A DNA stretch of 27,960 bases, taken from positions 7,536-35,495 of the forward strand of contig DKEW01000036.1 in assembly GCA_002452265.1 (NCBI GenBank). Direction: 5' to 3'. The notes under the pieces were generated by a model, which was not told where the DNA came from, searched no databases, and was given only the letters and a program-made list of their open reading frames with translations. This stretch comes from Pelobacter sp. UBA6812 (GTDB taxonomy: Bacteria > Desulfobacterota > Desulfuromonadia > Desulfuromonadales > Syntrophotaleaceae). Below are positions 5,821 through 14,148 of the stretch, in pieces (position 1 is the first letter of the stretch; the number at the start of each line of letters is the position of its first letter). A program made the translations under genes and the position numbers.

Positions 5821-8247
5821 CTATTTACCGAAAAGGCCCTTCATGACTCCTTCCAGAAGCTTTTCTTCGGTAGCCTTTTTATCGGTACCAGTCTCACCGG
5901 TCGATGTATCCGATGGCGCCTTTTCTGCGTCCGGCGCCTGGCCCTCTTTGGTTGATTTGAATAGTTTTTCCTGCAGGGTTTTCTGTAATTGTTGCTGCAC
6001 CCCGCGCTGAATACTGCCCCCCAGAGCTTTGGTATCGAGAGCAAATCGCGGTGCCTTGACGCTACCGGTGACTTTAAGAGGCAGTTCGCCCCAACCTTGG
6101 GAATCGGTCAAAAATCGGCTGAATTTGTTGCTGCTATCCAGACGGGCAGTCAATGCAGGCGCCAGGCGAACCGGCAGCCCGACATCGAGAGTACCGTCCA
6201 AACCAACCGTGCCGGTCGGTGCAAGTCGTACCTGATCTCCGGAAAGACTGCCATCAAGTTGAACACGACCGTCTTTTACTACCAACTGGCCGGCAGCCTG
6301 AGAGAACCGAAGCACGCGTAATTCCTCGAGGTTCAGAAAGTCGGCAAGCCCCCCAACCAGACCGGTCCCGGTAAGCTTCCCATTGGCAATTTTAAGATCG
6401 CCGCTGCCGGAAAGGCTTTTTTTCAAGTCTTCCAGCCCCGTTCCCTGGCCCTGCATATCAACGGACAGATTCAACAAACCGAAGACCGTACCGGCCATTT
6501 TAGGTGCAAAAGCGGACAATAACGGGTCGGCCTGGATAGCACTGGTTTCCAAATGGGTTTTATAAGCCAACCCCTGCTTGGTAAGATCGATGCGCGCCGT
6601 TTCCGAAAAAGTCCCCCCGGCTGTCTTACCGGTCAGCTGTTCCAGGGTGAAAATATTGTCCTTGAGCTGGTAACGGGCGGACAGACCCTCAATAAGCATA
6701 CCGCGCCACACGGCTTGTTCAACACGCAGTGTGCCGAGGGCCGTAATGGGGAAATTATAGGGCCCAAGCTTACGTTTCACCTTTTCAGTCTTGGTTTCCG
6801 TACGGGTGCTGGTTTTGGCTTTGTCTCCGGACGCCCCACCAAGCAACTTATCAAGTTGGAGTCGATCTGCGGTAAGACCGGAAGTCACGCGGATCGGTTT
6901 GCCGAATAGATTTTCCGCCGTAAGATCCAGCAATGCACGGTCTTCCCCCAAGACCAGATTAAGTTTACGCCCCTGCAGGGTATCTTTGGTCAAAGTCAGG
7001 TCCCCGGTCAACTGGGGACGCAGGCTTCCTGCTGTAACCTGCACCCCTTCAAGCCGCACTTCCCCCGTTTTCAGCAGTACTTTAGGCTGATTCAGAGCAC
7101 CCTCAAGTTGAAACCGCGCATGAACAAAACCTGCCGGATTCATCTTGGGGATATTCCCCAACAAGGCCGAGGGCAGAATCTGGGGAAGCTTTGATAGATC
7201 GATTCGGGATAGTGTCGCGCTGCCATTTATGACGGGCCGTTCCCCGAGACCCTCAAGACGTGCCTGCAGATCAACAGGCAGTCCGCCCACAAGCAGGCGT
7301 CCTCGGTTTAATTCCAGGACACCGGCAGGACGATCAAGCTGCATATCATGGTCGAAAGTTATATCGAGACCGCTGATAGGCCTCCCCGAAGGAGTCGAAG
7401 GCGCCCGTTGAAGCCCGGCAAGCATAATGCTACCGACGCTGTGCAGTTTCTGCGCCGTACCTTCAACATCGAGATCACAGTTGACCTTCAACGCCTTGAT
7501 TTTACCGGGTTGTTGCTTTTCAAAGTACGGTGCAAAATCGGGCAGATTCAAATCAGCCAGTTGGATTTTAACCTGACCTCCCCCTGCGGAGGGGTCTATC
7601 TGACCGCTTATGTCGAGTTTTGCCTGATTGATGAGTACTCCCAAGGTTATGGGAAAAGGTTGTTGTTTTGAAATATTTTCGGCACGCAGATTAAGCTGCG
7701 ACAAATCAAGAGCGAAAGGCTTATCAGGATTGGCCCGGTAATCGACAAATTGCACCTGACCGTCGGAAAGCACCACTTCGGAAACCAACAGCTTGAAAGA
7801 CTTCCCCTCCCCGGCTTCCTGTTCCGATGGTGCCAGCTCCGTAGCGGGCTGCTTTTTCTTTTCCAACAGATCGCTGAAATTAAACGTGCCATCCGCCTGG
7901 CGCACAACCCGCAACACCGGTTGCTCCAACCGAACCTCATCCACCACCACTTTGAGCTTTAGCAGAGGCCAGAAGCGGTAGCGCAAAGTTACCGTGCCTG
8001 CTTCAACAAAAGGCAAGGTTCCCTCTTTATCCATAACGGTAAGATCATGCAGGACTATCCCGGAAAAAATGCTGATTTCGATATCACCGAGTGCAACATC
8101 CCGCTGCAGCGCTTCTTTGGCCATAGGGAGTACGGTGTTCCGCACCTGTTCTGAAGTGATGAGAAACTTGGCCAGAACAAGAAGTATTACGACCAGTACT
8201 ATCAGGCCGCCCATTGCGAAACCGACGTAACGAAGCGCTTTTTTCAT
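5821..8247 (-). CDS. AsmA-family protein
   Basis: The 808-residue protein has a short cytosolic start (MKKALRY), one membrane anchor (about residues 8-29), and a very long periplasmic region rich in short beta strands. This is the layout of AsmA/DUF748-type proteins, which resemble bridge-like lipid transfer proteins and affect outer membrane lipid balance. The C-terminal part with NGKLTGTGLVGGLADFLN and TGSVKAPRFALD is typical of the AsmA C-terminal region. The protein ends in a charged, low-complexity tail. The ATG at 8247 has GGAGG a few bases upstream. It is 90 bases downstream of the EVE gene on the same strand. The precise lipid cargo cannot be read from sequence. Confidence 0.87.
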   Translation of the reverse strand: MKKALRYVGFAMGGLIVLVVILLVLAKFLITSEQVRNTVLPMAKEALQRDVALGDIEISIFSGIVLHDLTVMDKEGTLPFVEAGTVTLRYRFWPLLKLKVVVDEVRLEQPVLRVVRQADGTFNFSDLLEKKKQPATELAPSEQEAGEGKSFKLLVSEVVLSDGQVQFVDYRANPDKPFALDLSQLNLRAENISKQQPFPITLGVLINQAKLDISGQIDPSAGGGQVKIQLADLNLPDFAPYFEKQQPGKIKALKVNCDLDVEGTAQKLHSVGSIMLAGLQRAPSTPSGRPISGLDITFDHDMQLDRPAGVLELNRGRLLVGGLPVDLQARLEGLGERPVINGSATLSRIDLSKLPQILPSALLGNIPKMNPAGFVHARFQLEGALNQPKVLLKTGEVRLEGVQVTAGSLRPQLTGDLTLTKDTLQGRKLNLVLGEDRALLDLTAENLFGKPIRVTSGLTADRLQLDKLLGGASGDKAKTSTRTETKTEKVKRKLGPYNFPITALGTLRVEQAVWRGMLIEGLSARYQLKDNIFTLEQLTGKTAGGTFSETARIDLTKQGLAYKTHLETSAIQADPLLSAFAPKMAGTVFGLLNLSVDMQGQGTGLEDLKKSLSGSGDLKIANGKLTGTGLVGGLADFLNLEELRVLRFSQAAGQLVVKDGRVQLDGSLSGDQVRLAPTGTVGLDGTLDVGLPVRLAPALTARLDSSNKFSRFLTDSQGWGELPLKVTGSVKAPRFALDTKALGGSIQRGVQQQLQKTLQEKLFKSTKEGQAPDAEKAPSDTSTGETGTDKKATEEKLLEGVMKGLFGK

Positions 8248-8337
8248 GTATCCTCCAAAGATAAAGACTTTGATCGATGAAGCCCTTTGGCATTATTCCG
8301 AATCGTAGAAAGGTTAACCCCACAAAGGCCGGAATGG

Positions 8338-8835
8338 TTACATTTCATCAACAAGATCAACCAAGCCACCGGCCAGAAGCACATCCCGCCATTGGCTGGC
8401 AGTGACCGGTTGAACAGACAATCGGCTGCCTCGCTTCAATACATCCATCTGCGACAATTGCGGATGATGCCTGAGAGCATCGCGGCTAAGTGGTGTTGGC
8501 AGATGAGCAAGGTACTGCACATCGACCATATACCAGAGGGGATTGGCTTCACTGGCGCGTGGATCAAAATGATCCGACAGAGGATCACAGGCGGTATAGT
8601 CCGGATAGCCCGAGCGCACAACCCGCGCAATGCCGACAATGGCAGGTTCAGGAATATTGCTGTGGTAAAAAAGTACCCCGTCCCCGACCTGAATATCATC
8701 CCGCAGAAAATTCCGCGCCTGATAGTTTCGCACGCCATCCCACGGAGAAATGCCATTCGGACTATGTTCAAGATCATCGATAGAGAAACAACCCGGTTCG
8801 GATTTCATCAACCAATACCGGCGAGTATCCGCCAT
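8338..8835 (-). CDS. EVE domain-containing protein
   Basis: The 165 residues form a single EVE (PUA-like) domain, opening with YWLMKSEPGCFSIDDL, which is close to the family signature, and continuing with GVRNYQARNFLRDDIQVGDGVLFYHS. EVE domains bind modified bases in DNA or RNA; the biological role of stand-alone bacterial members is mostly unknown. I chose the ATG at 8835, which gives the standard short N-terminus and has GGAAGG upstream; a longer start would add residues outside the domain. It lies 28 bases downstream of the phosphohexomutase gene, probably in one transcript, but no functional link is clear. Confidence 0.9.
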   Translation of the reverse strand: MADTRRYWLMKSEPGCFSIDDLEHSPNGISPWDGVRNYQARNFLRDDIQVGDGVLFYHSNIPEPAIVGIARVVRSGYPDYTACDPLSDHFDPRASEANPLWYMVDVQYLAHLPTPLSRDALRHHPQLSQMDVLKRGSRLSVQPVTASQWRDVLLAGGLVDLVDEM

Positions 8836-8863
8836 ACCTTTTATCCTTCCATTTTTCAACAGC

Positions 8864-10285
8864 CTAACCGGCGATAAAAGTTTTCCCCGCTTCAACCAGA
8901 TGCTCAAGATCTTTTTCGCTACGTGCTTCGCAGTAAAGCCGTACTACGGGCTCAGTTCCGGATTTACGTAATAGCATCCAGGCATCATTTTCCAGAAGAA
9001 ATTTCCAACCATCGACGGTAACGATATCCATCACCTTCCATCCACCAATGGTTTCGGGAGGGGTGGCCATTTTAAGCGTAAACTGGTCCTCAAGCCCCAT
9101 AGAAAGGCGGATATTCTTACGTCGAGTATAAAAACTTCCAACGCGGTTGTACAGATCCTGTAACTGCACACCCAGCGGTTTGCCCGTCATAGCCACCATT
9201 TCCGCCGCCAGGAGACAAGCGAGAATGCCATCCTTTTCCGGGACGTGCCCGGCAATCGTAAGGCCGGCGCTTTCCTCACCGCCGAGCAAGATTTTTCCGG
9301 CGCTTATTAACTCTCCGATATATTTGAACCCGACCGGCGTTTCATAAACTTGTTGTCCATGGTAATTAGCCACAGCATCGATAAAATGGGAGGTCGCCAC
9401 AGAGCGCGCCGCATCGCCTTTAACATCTCGCACCCGGATAAGATAATCGTACAGTAAAGCCAGAAAATAATTAGGCTCGATAAAGGTACCATCGTAATCG
9501 ATTAGCCCATAGCGATCAGCGTCGCCATCGGTGGCAAGACCTAAAGAGACAGCCTGATCTTTTTTTACCAGATCGATAAAATCCCCCACGTAGTTCTGTG
9601 CCGGTTCGGGCGGAAAACCACCAAAATAGGGATCTCGATAATCGTTGATGCAAACCACCCGAGCACCGGCTTCACGCAACATCTTGTCGAGATACCCGCG
9701 AGCGGTGCCATAAAGTGGATTCACGGCAAGAGTGATCCCGGCACGTCCGATTACTTTCAAATCCACGAGTTTTTCAAGGGATTTTTCGTATATCGGTTGA
9801 GGGTCGATCTCCTCGACCAGGCCACTTTGAAAGGCCTCATCCAAAGGCATAGCTCGATAACATATTTCACCGAGCATGGCGTTCGCACGCCTCTCGATAT
9901 CGTCCGTTACTTCAGGCAGTGCAGGCCCCCCTGATTCCTGGGAGAATTTCATGCCGTTGTATTCTGCAGGATTATGACTGGCAGTGAAATTGATGCCACC
10001 GGCAGTCTTACGTCGCAAAATTTCAAATGCGATTGTCGGAGTTGGCGTATCCCGGTTGCAAAGAAACGAGGGAATACCATCTCCGGCAAGCACACTGGCT
10101 GTTTCGCGAGCGAACTTCTCTCCCATAAAACGGCTATCGTGCCCTATGACCAGACCGCGTTCGTGTAAACCCTTGGAACGCAGGTGGTCTGCTATGGCCT
10201 GGGTAACCACCCGAACATTATCGAGAGTAAAATCCTCGCAAAAAATACCTCGCCAACCGGAGGTGCCAAACTTGATGCCATGCAT
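8864..10285 (-). CDS. Phosphoglucomutase/phosphomannomutase family protein
   Basis: This cytosolic alpha-D-phosphohexomutase moves phosphate between C1 and C6 of a hexose. All four family sites are visible: catalytic TASHNP with Ser103 (101-106), metal loop DGDADR (253-258), sugar loop GGEESAG (335-341), and the phosphate-binding RKSGTEPVVR near the C-terminus. The length of 473 residues is normal. Whether glucose, mannose or glucosamine phosphate is the true substrate cannot be settled; GGEESAG suits glucose or mannose better than glucosamine. The ATG at 10285 has AGGAGGA upstream. The EVE gene follows. The 138-base gap to the YkgJ-type gene upstream has an imperfect hairpin (about 10362-10383) and no clear promoter. 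Confidence 0.9.
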   Translation of the reverse strand: MHGIKFGTSGWRGIFCEDFTLDNVRVVTQAIADHLRSKGLHERGLVIGHDSRFMGEKFARETASVLAGDGIPSFLCNRDTPTPTIAFEILRRKTAGGINFTASHNPAEYNGMKFSQESGGPALPEVTDDIERRANAMLGEICYRAMPLDEAFQSGLVEEIDPQPIYEKSLEKLVDLKVIGRAGITLAVNPLYGTARGYLDKMLREAGARVVCINDYRDPYFGGFPPEPAQNYVGDFIDLVKKDQAVSLGLATDGDADRYGLIDYDGTFIEPNYFLALLYDYLIRVRDVKGDAARSVATSHFIDAVANYHGQQVYETPVGFKYIGELISAGKILLGGEESAGLTIAGHVPEKDGILACLLAAEMVAMTGKPLGVQLQDLYNRVGSFYTRRKNIRLSMGLEDQFTLKMATPPETIGGWKVMDIVTVDGWKFLLENDAWMLLRKSGTEPVVRLYCEARSEKDLEHLVEAGKTFIAG

Positions 10286-10423
10286 AGTCTTCCTCCTGTC
10301 AATATCCGGAATCCCGACAAAGCTTACGAAAAACGGAATAAAAGCTGATAAGCTCGCTACCTTGTTTCATTGTAACAAAGGAGCAGATCAAAGCATCCGT
10401 TGTTTTCAACTACGTTCTGGATA

Positions 10424-10699
10424 TCACTCTGTAAAACAAATACCCGCCTGAATCTGCGACAAAACATATTTGACATAAGGACAATCATCAGGCAACAATC
10501 CCTGCAACACCAGTTGCGGCGTCAAAGCAACACACCCTTCACGCACAGCGCAACGGTCGGGGTAGACGCGACATAAATGCGTGTCAAGGTCCAGATATTC
10601 ACATGGATCATCGGTATAATAAATTTCCCCTTCAAATTCGACTTTTTCGTAACAACATTGTCCACACCGACGACAGATTTTTTCCCAATCCTGTTTCAT
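10424..10699 (-). CDS. YkgJ-type cysteine cluster protein
   Basis: A 91-residue protein with nine conserved-looking cysteines near C9-x2-C12-x2-CC16, C33, C43, C50, C56 and C73. The opening CRRCGQCC and the later CRVYPDRC are characteristic of the YkgJ/UPF0153 family, thought to bind zinc or an iron-sulfur cluster. The function is unknown. The ATG at 10699 has GGGGGA upstream at a reasonable distance. It is transcribed away from the PxxKW protein gene, another small Cys-rich protein, across a 178-base gap. Confidence 0.88.
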   Translation of the reverse strand: MKQDWEKICRRCGQCCYEKVEFEGEIYYTDDPCEYLDLDTHLCRVYPDRCAVREGCVALTPQLVLQGLLPDDCPYVKYVLSQIQAGICFTE

Positions 10700-10787
10700 G
10701 TTCAGTATTTTCCCCCATCTTCAGGTAACCGAAATCCCACCCTGCCGGCCATGGCAAAAAAGGGGAATGCGACCTCTGAATTAATGA

Positions 10788-10817
10788 TTGACAAATTTCA
10801 CCAAGCTGTTAAATAAT
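10788..10817 (+). promoter_or_regulatory. Sigma-70 promoter for the PxxKW gene
   Basis: TTGACA (10788-10793), an 18-base spacer, and AATAAT (10812-10817) match sigma-70 boxes 6/6 and 5/6. The expected RNA start is near 10824, giving a 5' leader of about 54 bases that includes AAAGGAGG at 10858-10865. Confidence 0.65.
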
Positions 10818-10877
10818 GTCTTTCTTTAAGAACGAAAGCTTTTCAGAAGAGCGACATAAAGGAGGCAACACCATCCC

Positions 10878-11168
10878 ATGAAATGCGAAACTATTCTTCC
10901 CGGTACCGAGTGTACCTTCTGGAGCAAGAACGGCTGTATCTTCGAAGGTAATTCCTGTCAGCCCATCGTCGAAGCCTGTCAGGGCTGCGACCGTGTAGTG
11001 GAAAGCACCATCGGCCCCGTTTGTTCGGCGTATCCTTGCCCCGAGCGTAAATGGGCCCAAGGTCTGTGCAATCTCGCCACTCACAAGAAAATCGAAATCC
11101 AGACCAGCACTCAGAAAGTCAACCCGCTTAAAGCCTCTAAAAAGGCTTCCGCAGGCAAGAAGAAGTAA
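10878..11168 (+). CDS. PxxKW family cysteine-rich protein
   Basis: A 96-residue protein with nine cysteines (3, 12, 20, 27, 34, 37, 49, 54, 64) and the naming motif PERKW (55-59) within YPCPERKWAQGLC. It ends with a lysine-rich tail (KASKKASAGKKK). The family is known mainly from deltaproteobacteria and has no assigned function; the cysteine layout suggests metal binding. AAAGGAGG lies 12 bases before the ATG, slightly far. The gene is a single-gene unit with its own promoter and a strong terminator, the only plus-strand gene in a long minus-strand block, which hints at strong independent expression. Confidence 0.86.
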   Translation: MKCETILPGTECTFWSKNGCIFEGNSCQPIVEACQGCDRVVESTIGPVCSAYPCPERKWAQGLCNLATHKKIEIQTSTQKVNPLKASKKASAGKKK

Positions 11169-11191
11169 TTTCTTCTTGGGAACGAAACGGA

Positions 11192-11221
11192 AGGGCAGCC
11201 TGTGCAGGCTGCCCTTTTTTC
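11192..11221 (+). terminator. Rho-independent terminator of the PxxKW gene
   Basis: AGGGCAGCCTG (11192-11202) pairs with CAGGCTGCCCT (11205-11215) and is followed by TTTTTT. It lies 23 bases after the stop codon. The opposite strand lacks a good T run, so it should act mainly on the plus-strand transcript. Confidence 0.93.
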
Positions 11222-11230
11222 GTTGCCGGC

Positions 11231-12043
11231 CTATTTTTTGGAGGACCGTCCCAACTCGGTTTCCAGCCCTTCCACCACCGCCGCGACCTCTTTGAGAAGA
11301 TCCTGCGAATCCCGGCCTTTTTCAAGATCAAGAAACCGGCGATAATGTTTGAGAGCCTTTTCCGTCTGCTCCTCGTCCAACATGAGGTGTCCAAGAGCCA
11401 AATGCACCTCTGGGAGATCCTCCTGCAATTCAAGGGCTTGACGATAAAACCGCTCCGCATTGGCCGGGTTGCCCATATCGTGCTGTAAATCCCCCAGATG
11501 AAGCAAGATGTGAGGATCTTCAGGGTCTAGCTGCAACGCCTCTTCGAAGGACGCCAGAGCCTGCTCGGGTTGGCCAAGCGCCGCATATACATCACCGAGT
11601 CCGTTCAGCACAAACGCAGATTCGGGATCAGCCTTTCGGGCCTGCTCAAGCAGTTCGAGTGCCTTCCCATATTCTTCCCGGCTTGCATGTACCAGAGCCA
11701 TTCTGGCCAAAGCCTCACCAGCTTCTTCAGGGTGAGAAGTCAGCTGCCGATAGCAATCCAGAGCCTTATCATCTTCATCCAGTTCAAAAAGTAAATCCCC
11801 TATAGCGAACAGACTTTCCACTTCCTCGGGATTAAGTTTCAACGCCGTCTGATAAGCCGCGATCGCCTGTTCAAGCTTGCCACCCTCAGCCAGAGCTTCA
11901 CCAAGGCCGGCATACAATTCAGGAACCGTTTTTTCGGACTCAATTGCTTGCCGGTACAATTGCGCGGCTGCGGCCCAGTCTCCGTTCTCCAGCAAAACGG
12001 TGGCGTTTTGAACCGTTGCCTGCCATTCTTTTTCACTTGTCAT
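11231..12043 (-). CDS. Tetratricopeptide repeat protein
   Basis: The 270-residue soluble protein is made almost wholly of about six to seven TPR units, for example AIAAYQTALKLNPEEVES and ALASFEEALQLDPEDPHI, each with the usual pattern of small residues and a DP turn. There is no signal peptide, membrane segment or enzyme domain, so it is probably a cytosolic protein-binding scaffold. The partner cannot be told. It ends only 10 bases from the terminator of the convergent PxxKW gene. It lies 52 bases after the phosphatidyltransferase gene and may be cotranscribed or use the weak promoter at 12068-12096. Confidence 0.85.
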   Translation of the reverse strand: MTSEKEWQATVQNATVLLENGDWAAAAQLYRQAIESEKTVPELYAGLGEALAEGGKLEQAIAAYQTALKLNPEEVESLFAIGDLLFELDEDDKALDCYRQLTSHPEEAGEALARMALVHASREEYGKALELLEQARKADPESAFVLNGLGDVYAALGQPEQALASFEEALQLDPEDPHILLHLGDLQHDMGNPANAERFYRQALELQEDLPEVHLALGHLMLDEEQTEKALKHYRRFLDLEKGRDSQDLLKEVAAVVEGLETELGRSSKK

Positions 12044-12067
12044 TCAATTACCATCCAAAAGAGCAAT

Positions 12068-12096
12068 ATTATCTAAAAAAATATTTAAGCTGCCAT
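12068..12096 (-). promoter_or_regulatory. Possible promoter of the 270-residue TPR gene
   Basis: On the minus strand ATGGCA (12091-12096) and GATAAT (12068-12073) are 17 bases apart and match the sigma-70 boxes 4/6 and 5/6. The -35 box overlaps the end of the preceding stop codon. The surroundings are AT-rich. Weak evidence by eye. Confidence 0.35.
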
Positions 12097-12647
12097 CAAG
12101 CGGAAACCACCGCTTTTTTATCCTCGTCCAATTGCCTGGATCCCTGAAGGATATAATGCCCACCAGACAGAATGGTCATGCCACCGGTAACCTTGAATAG
12201 AAAATCAAGCACGGGACCGTCCAGCCCCATGATACTCCAGATCAAGGCGGCACCGATAGTAATGACCTGCACGATAGTCGTACCCTTCCCACACAGAGTA
12301 GGCATAATCCTTGGTTTCCGACCAGTAAAAAAGATTATTGCTATACCCAGCCCGACAAACAGATCTTTAAAGAAGATCACCACCGCCAACCAGGCGGGTA
12401 TCAGGCCGATCACAGCCAGAGACACGAAAGATACCGTACTGAGCAACTTGTCAGCCAGCGGATCAAGATACAGTCCGAGTTGGGTTTCCTGGTGAAGACA
12501 ACGAGCCAGGTACCCATCCAAGGCGTCGGTAAGGCCGGCCACGACAAAGATGGCCAGCGCAATATGCAGCCACCCGTAAATCACAGCGATCAAAAAAGCG
12601 GGGACCAGCGCCATACGTGCGAGAGTCATCATGTTGGGAATAGTCAT
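12096..12647 (-). CDS. CDP-alcohol phosphatidyltransferase (PgsA-like)
   Basis: An inner-membrane enzyme of phospholipid synthesis. The full CDP-alcohol motif is present: D41-x2-D44-G45-x2-A48-R49, then G58-x3-D62-x3-D66, within TDALDGYLARC and GLYLDPLADK. The opening MTIPNMMTLARM and several hydrophobic spans fit a 183-residue phosphatidylglycerophosphate synthase-type protein. The acceptor alcohol (glycerol-3-phosphate or another) is not certain from the motif, so I give no symbol. The start ATG at 12647 has a poor ribosome site. It lies downstream of a 314-base region containing the hfq terminator and a large hairpin, so it should have its own promoter. Confidence 0.85.
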   Translation of the reverse strand: MTIPNMMTLARMALVPAFLIAVIYGWLHIALAIFVVAGLTDALDGYLARCLHQETQLGLYLDPLADKLLSTVSFVSLAVIGLIPAWLAVVIFFKDLFVGLGIAIIFFTGRKPRIMPTLCGKGTTIVQVITIGAALIWSIMGLDGPVLDFLFKVTGGMTILSGGHYILQGSRQLDEDKKAVVSA

Positions 12648-12883
12648 GGAACTATCTTCATAATTTTCCGCAACACTGCGTCAGGCATAAATGTTGTGTG
12701 TGCTCAGGCAAAGGATTTAGCCGGCCGGGGTTTATTGTGCAGGATCTTCATCGACAAACCACAATAAAAGAAACCCCATGCTCAAAGCATCAGTCACTGC
12801 CTTGCAGTACCTTATGAATTCAAAATGTTTTCATAGGTTGCACCAGCCTGACCAGCCACCGATTGTAGAGTGGTTGAAGAGAC
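12648..12883. other. Gene-free region between hfq terminator and phosphatidyltransferase gene
   Basis: No coding region is convincing here. The main structure is a hairpin at 12727-12777, listed separately. Two TGCCTGA/GCCTGAG copies lie near 12682-12717 on the minus strand. A promoter for the minus-strand phosphatidyltransferase gene is needed here, but I could not pick one with confidence. A small RNA gene is possible and not demonstrated. Confidence 0.35.
12727..12777. other. Large bulged hairpin near hfq
   Basis: GGGGTTTATTGTG (12727-12739) pairs fully with the complementary bases in CACAAT and AAACCCC at 12760-12777, leaving a 5-base bulge (AAAAG) and a 20-base loop, 13 base pairs in all. 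No T run follows on either strand, so it is not a standard terminator. It could be a structured 5' leader of the minus-strand phosphatidyltransferase mRNA or part of a small RNA. Confidence 0.5.
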
Positions 12884-12929
12884 AAAAAAGGCTCCCGACT
12901 GAACAAGCAAGTAATATTCAGCAGGAGCC
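12884..12929 (-). terminator. Terminator of the mutL-miaA-hfq operon
   Basis: On the minus strand GGCTCC (complement of 12924-12929) and, further in, CTGAA pair with TTCAG and GGAGCC (complement of 12890-12895) around a loop of about 13 bases, and TTTTTT follows (complement of 12884-12889). It lies about 32 bases after the hfq stop codon. Confidence 0.88.
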
Positions 12930-12961
12930 CATGGAGCAGATTGGCGCCTTTAAACGTACAA

Positions 12962-13195
12962 CTAGTCTCGTCCGCCATGCAGCCGAAACGATCCATCCAC
13001 CGAAGTAATGGAAGAAATGGCATGTTTATAAAGCAGCAGGTCCCCTTTACTTTCGATCAGCACGCAAAAGCTGTCAAACGACTTGATGAAACCATCCAGC
13101 TTGTCGCCGGACATCATGATAATGTTTACCCGAACACGTTCTTTACGGGCCTGATTCAAATACTGATCCTGGATGTTAAACGGCGTCTTGGACAT
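12962..13195 (-). CDS. hfq: RNA chaperone Hfq
   Basis: The 77-residue Sm-like protein forms a hexameric ring that joins small RNAs to mRNAs. Visible features are the N-terminal NIQDQYLNQARKERV, with basic rim residues RKER, the Sm1 region (VNIIMMSGDKLDGFIKSFDSF) and the Sm2 signature YKHAIS. The C-terminal tail is short, unlike the longer E. coli one. I chose the ATG at 13195, with AGGAG 5 bases before it; a GTG two codons upstream would overlap that site. It follows miaA by 11 bases and is the last gene before a strong terminator. The mutL-miaA-hfq order resembles that of E. coli and other proteobacteria. Confidence 0.96.
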   Translation of the reverse strand: MSKTPFNIQDQYLNQARKERVRVNIIMMSGDKLDGFIKSFDSFCVLIESKGDLLLYKHAISSITSVDGSFRLHGGRD

Positions 13196-13206
13196 AGCCA
13201 CTCCTT

Positions 13207-14148
13207 TTATGTAGCATAAAAAAAACTCTCAATTAACTTCAATACCTTAGCAAACTCTCCCGAGGAATCAAGCCAAATTATTGATTTTACCTTGTTGAAC
13301 CATGTAAGCTGCCGCTTGGCGTAGCGCCTTGAATCACGTTGGATAAGTCTAACAGCCTCTTCCAGCGACAGATTTCCGCAAATATACTGTACTATTTCTC
13401 TGTAACCAATGGTTTGCATCGCCTTGGATTCAACGCTGTAACCTGCCGCCAGCAATCCCTCGACTTCCTGCACCAACCCATCTTTGATCATTTGGCAGAC
13501 ACGCTGATCAATGCGCCGATATAAATCATCACGGGACATGGTCACCCCAAGAGTAGTAACCCGGAAGGGCGACTTGCGATTAGCATGTTCCGCCTGCACA
13601 TCGGACAGACAACGACCACTCAGCGCATGCACTTCAAGCCCCCGCACAATGCGAACCAGGTCATTCGGAGGCAATCGTTGCGCCAGCACAGGGTCTATCG
13701 ACTGCAGGCGAGCATACAATATGCCTTCACACCTGTCTTCCTCCTGCATCAACGTGGCCCGCAGACGACTATCCGCTCCTGGGACATCCACCAATCCATG
13801 CAGCAAAGCATGGATATACAACCCGGTTCCCCCCACAATTACGGGAAAACGGCCTCTTTCGCGAATAGCATGCAAGGCCCTGCGCCCCAGGCGGGAAAAG
13901 TCGCTGGCGGTAAAATTTTCATCCGGATTGGCGACATCGATAAGATGGTGAGGTGCGGCAGCAAGCTCTTCGGGTAAGGGTTTGGCCGTACCGATATCCA
14001 TATACCGATATACCTGGCGCGAATCGGCAGAAACAATCTCAATAGGTAGTTCCTTGGCTACGCGCACGGCTAAAGAGGTCTTGCCCGAAGCCGTAGGGCC
14101 ACACAGGACAAGCACCGGAGGCCGGATATCCTTTCCCTCGATGTCCAT
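13207..14148 (-). CDS. miaA: tRNA dimethylallyltransferase MiaA
   Basis: MiaA transfers an isopentenyl group from dimethylallyl diphosphate to A37 of tRNAs that read codons starting with U. The 313 residues show the P-loop GPTASGKT (17-24), DSRQVYRYMDIGTAKP (about 42-57), IVGGTGLYI (about 107-115) and the C-terminal RRYAKRQLTWF typical of the family. The start codon overlaps the mutL stop by one base (TGATG), so translation is probably coupled. GAGGG lies just upstream. It is followed closely by hfq. Length and motifs are complete. Confidence 0.97.
   Translation of the reverse strand: MDIEGKDIRPPVLVLCGPTASGKTSLAVRVAKELPIEIVSADSRQVYRYMDIGTAKPLPEELAAAPHHLIDVANPDENFTASDFSRLGRRALHAIRERGRFPVIVGGTGLYIHALLHGLVDVPGADSRLRATLMQEEDRCEGILYARLQSIDPVLAQRLPPNDLVRIVRGLEVHALSGRCLSDVQAEHANRKSPFRVTTLGVTMSRDDLYRRIDQRVCQMIKDGLVQEVEGLLAAGYSVESKAMQTIGYREIVQYICGNLSLEEAVRLIQRDSRRYAKRQLTWFNKVKSIIWLDSSGEFAKVLKLIESFFYAT

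Noticed and set aside
5618..5821. A 67-codon arginine-rich frame between the AsmA-like and ferritin-like genes
   Set aside because: Its GTG start overlaps the AsmA-like stop codon without a ribosome site, its composition is unusual, and no family is recognised.
12096..12125. A hairpin at the end of the phosphatidyltransferase gene as its terminator
   Set aside because: The stem is only 6 base pairs and lies within coding bases, and the T run is about 18 bases away.
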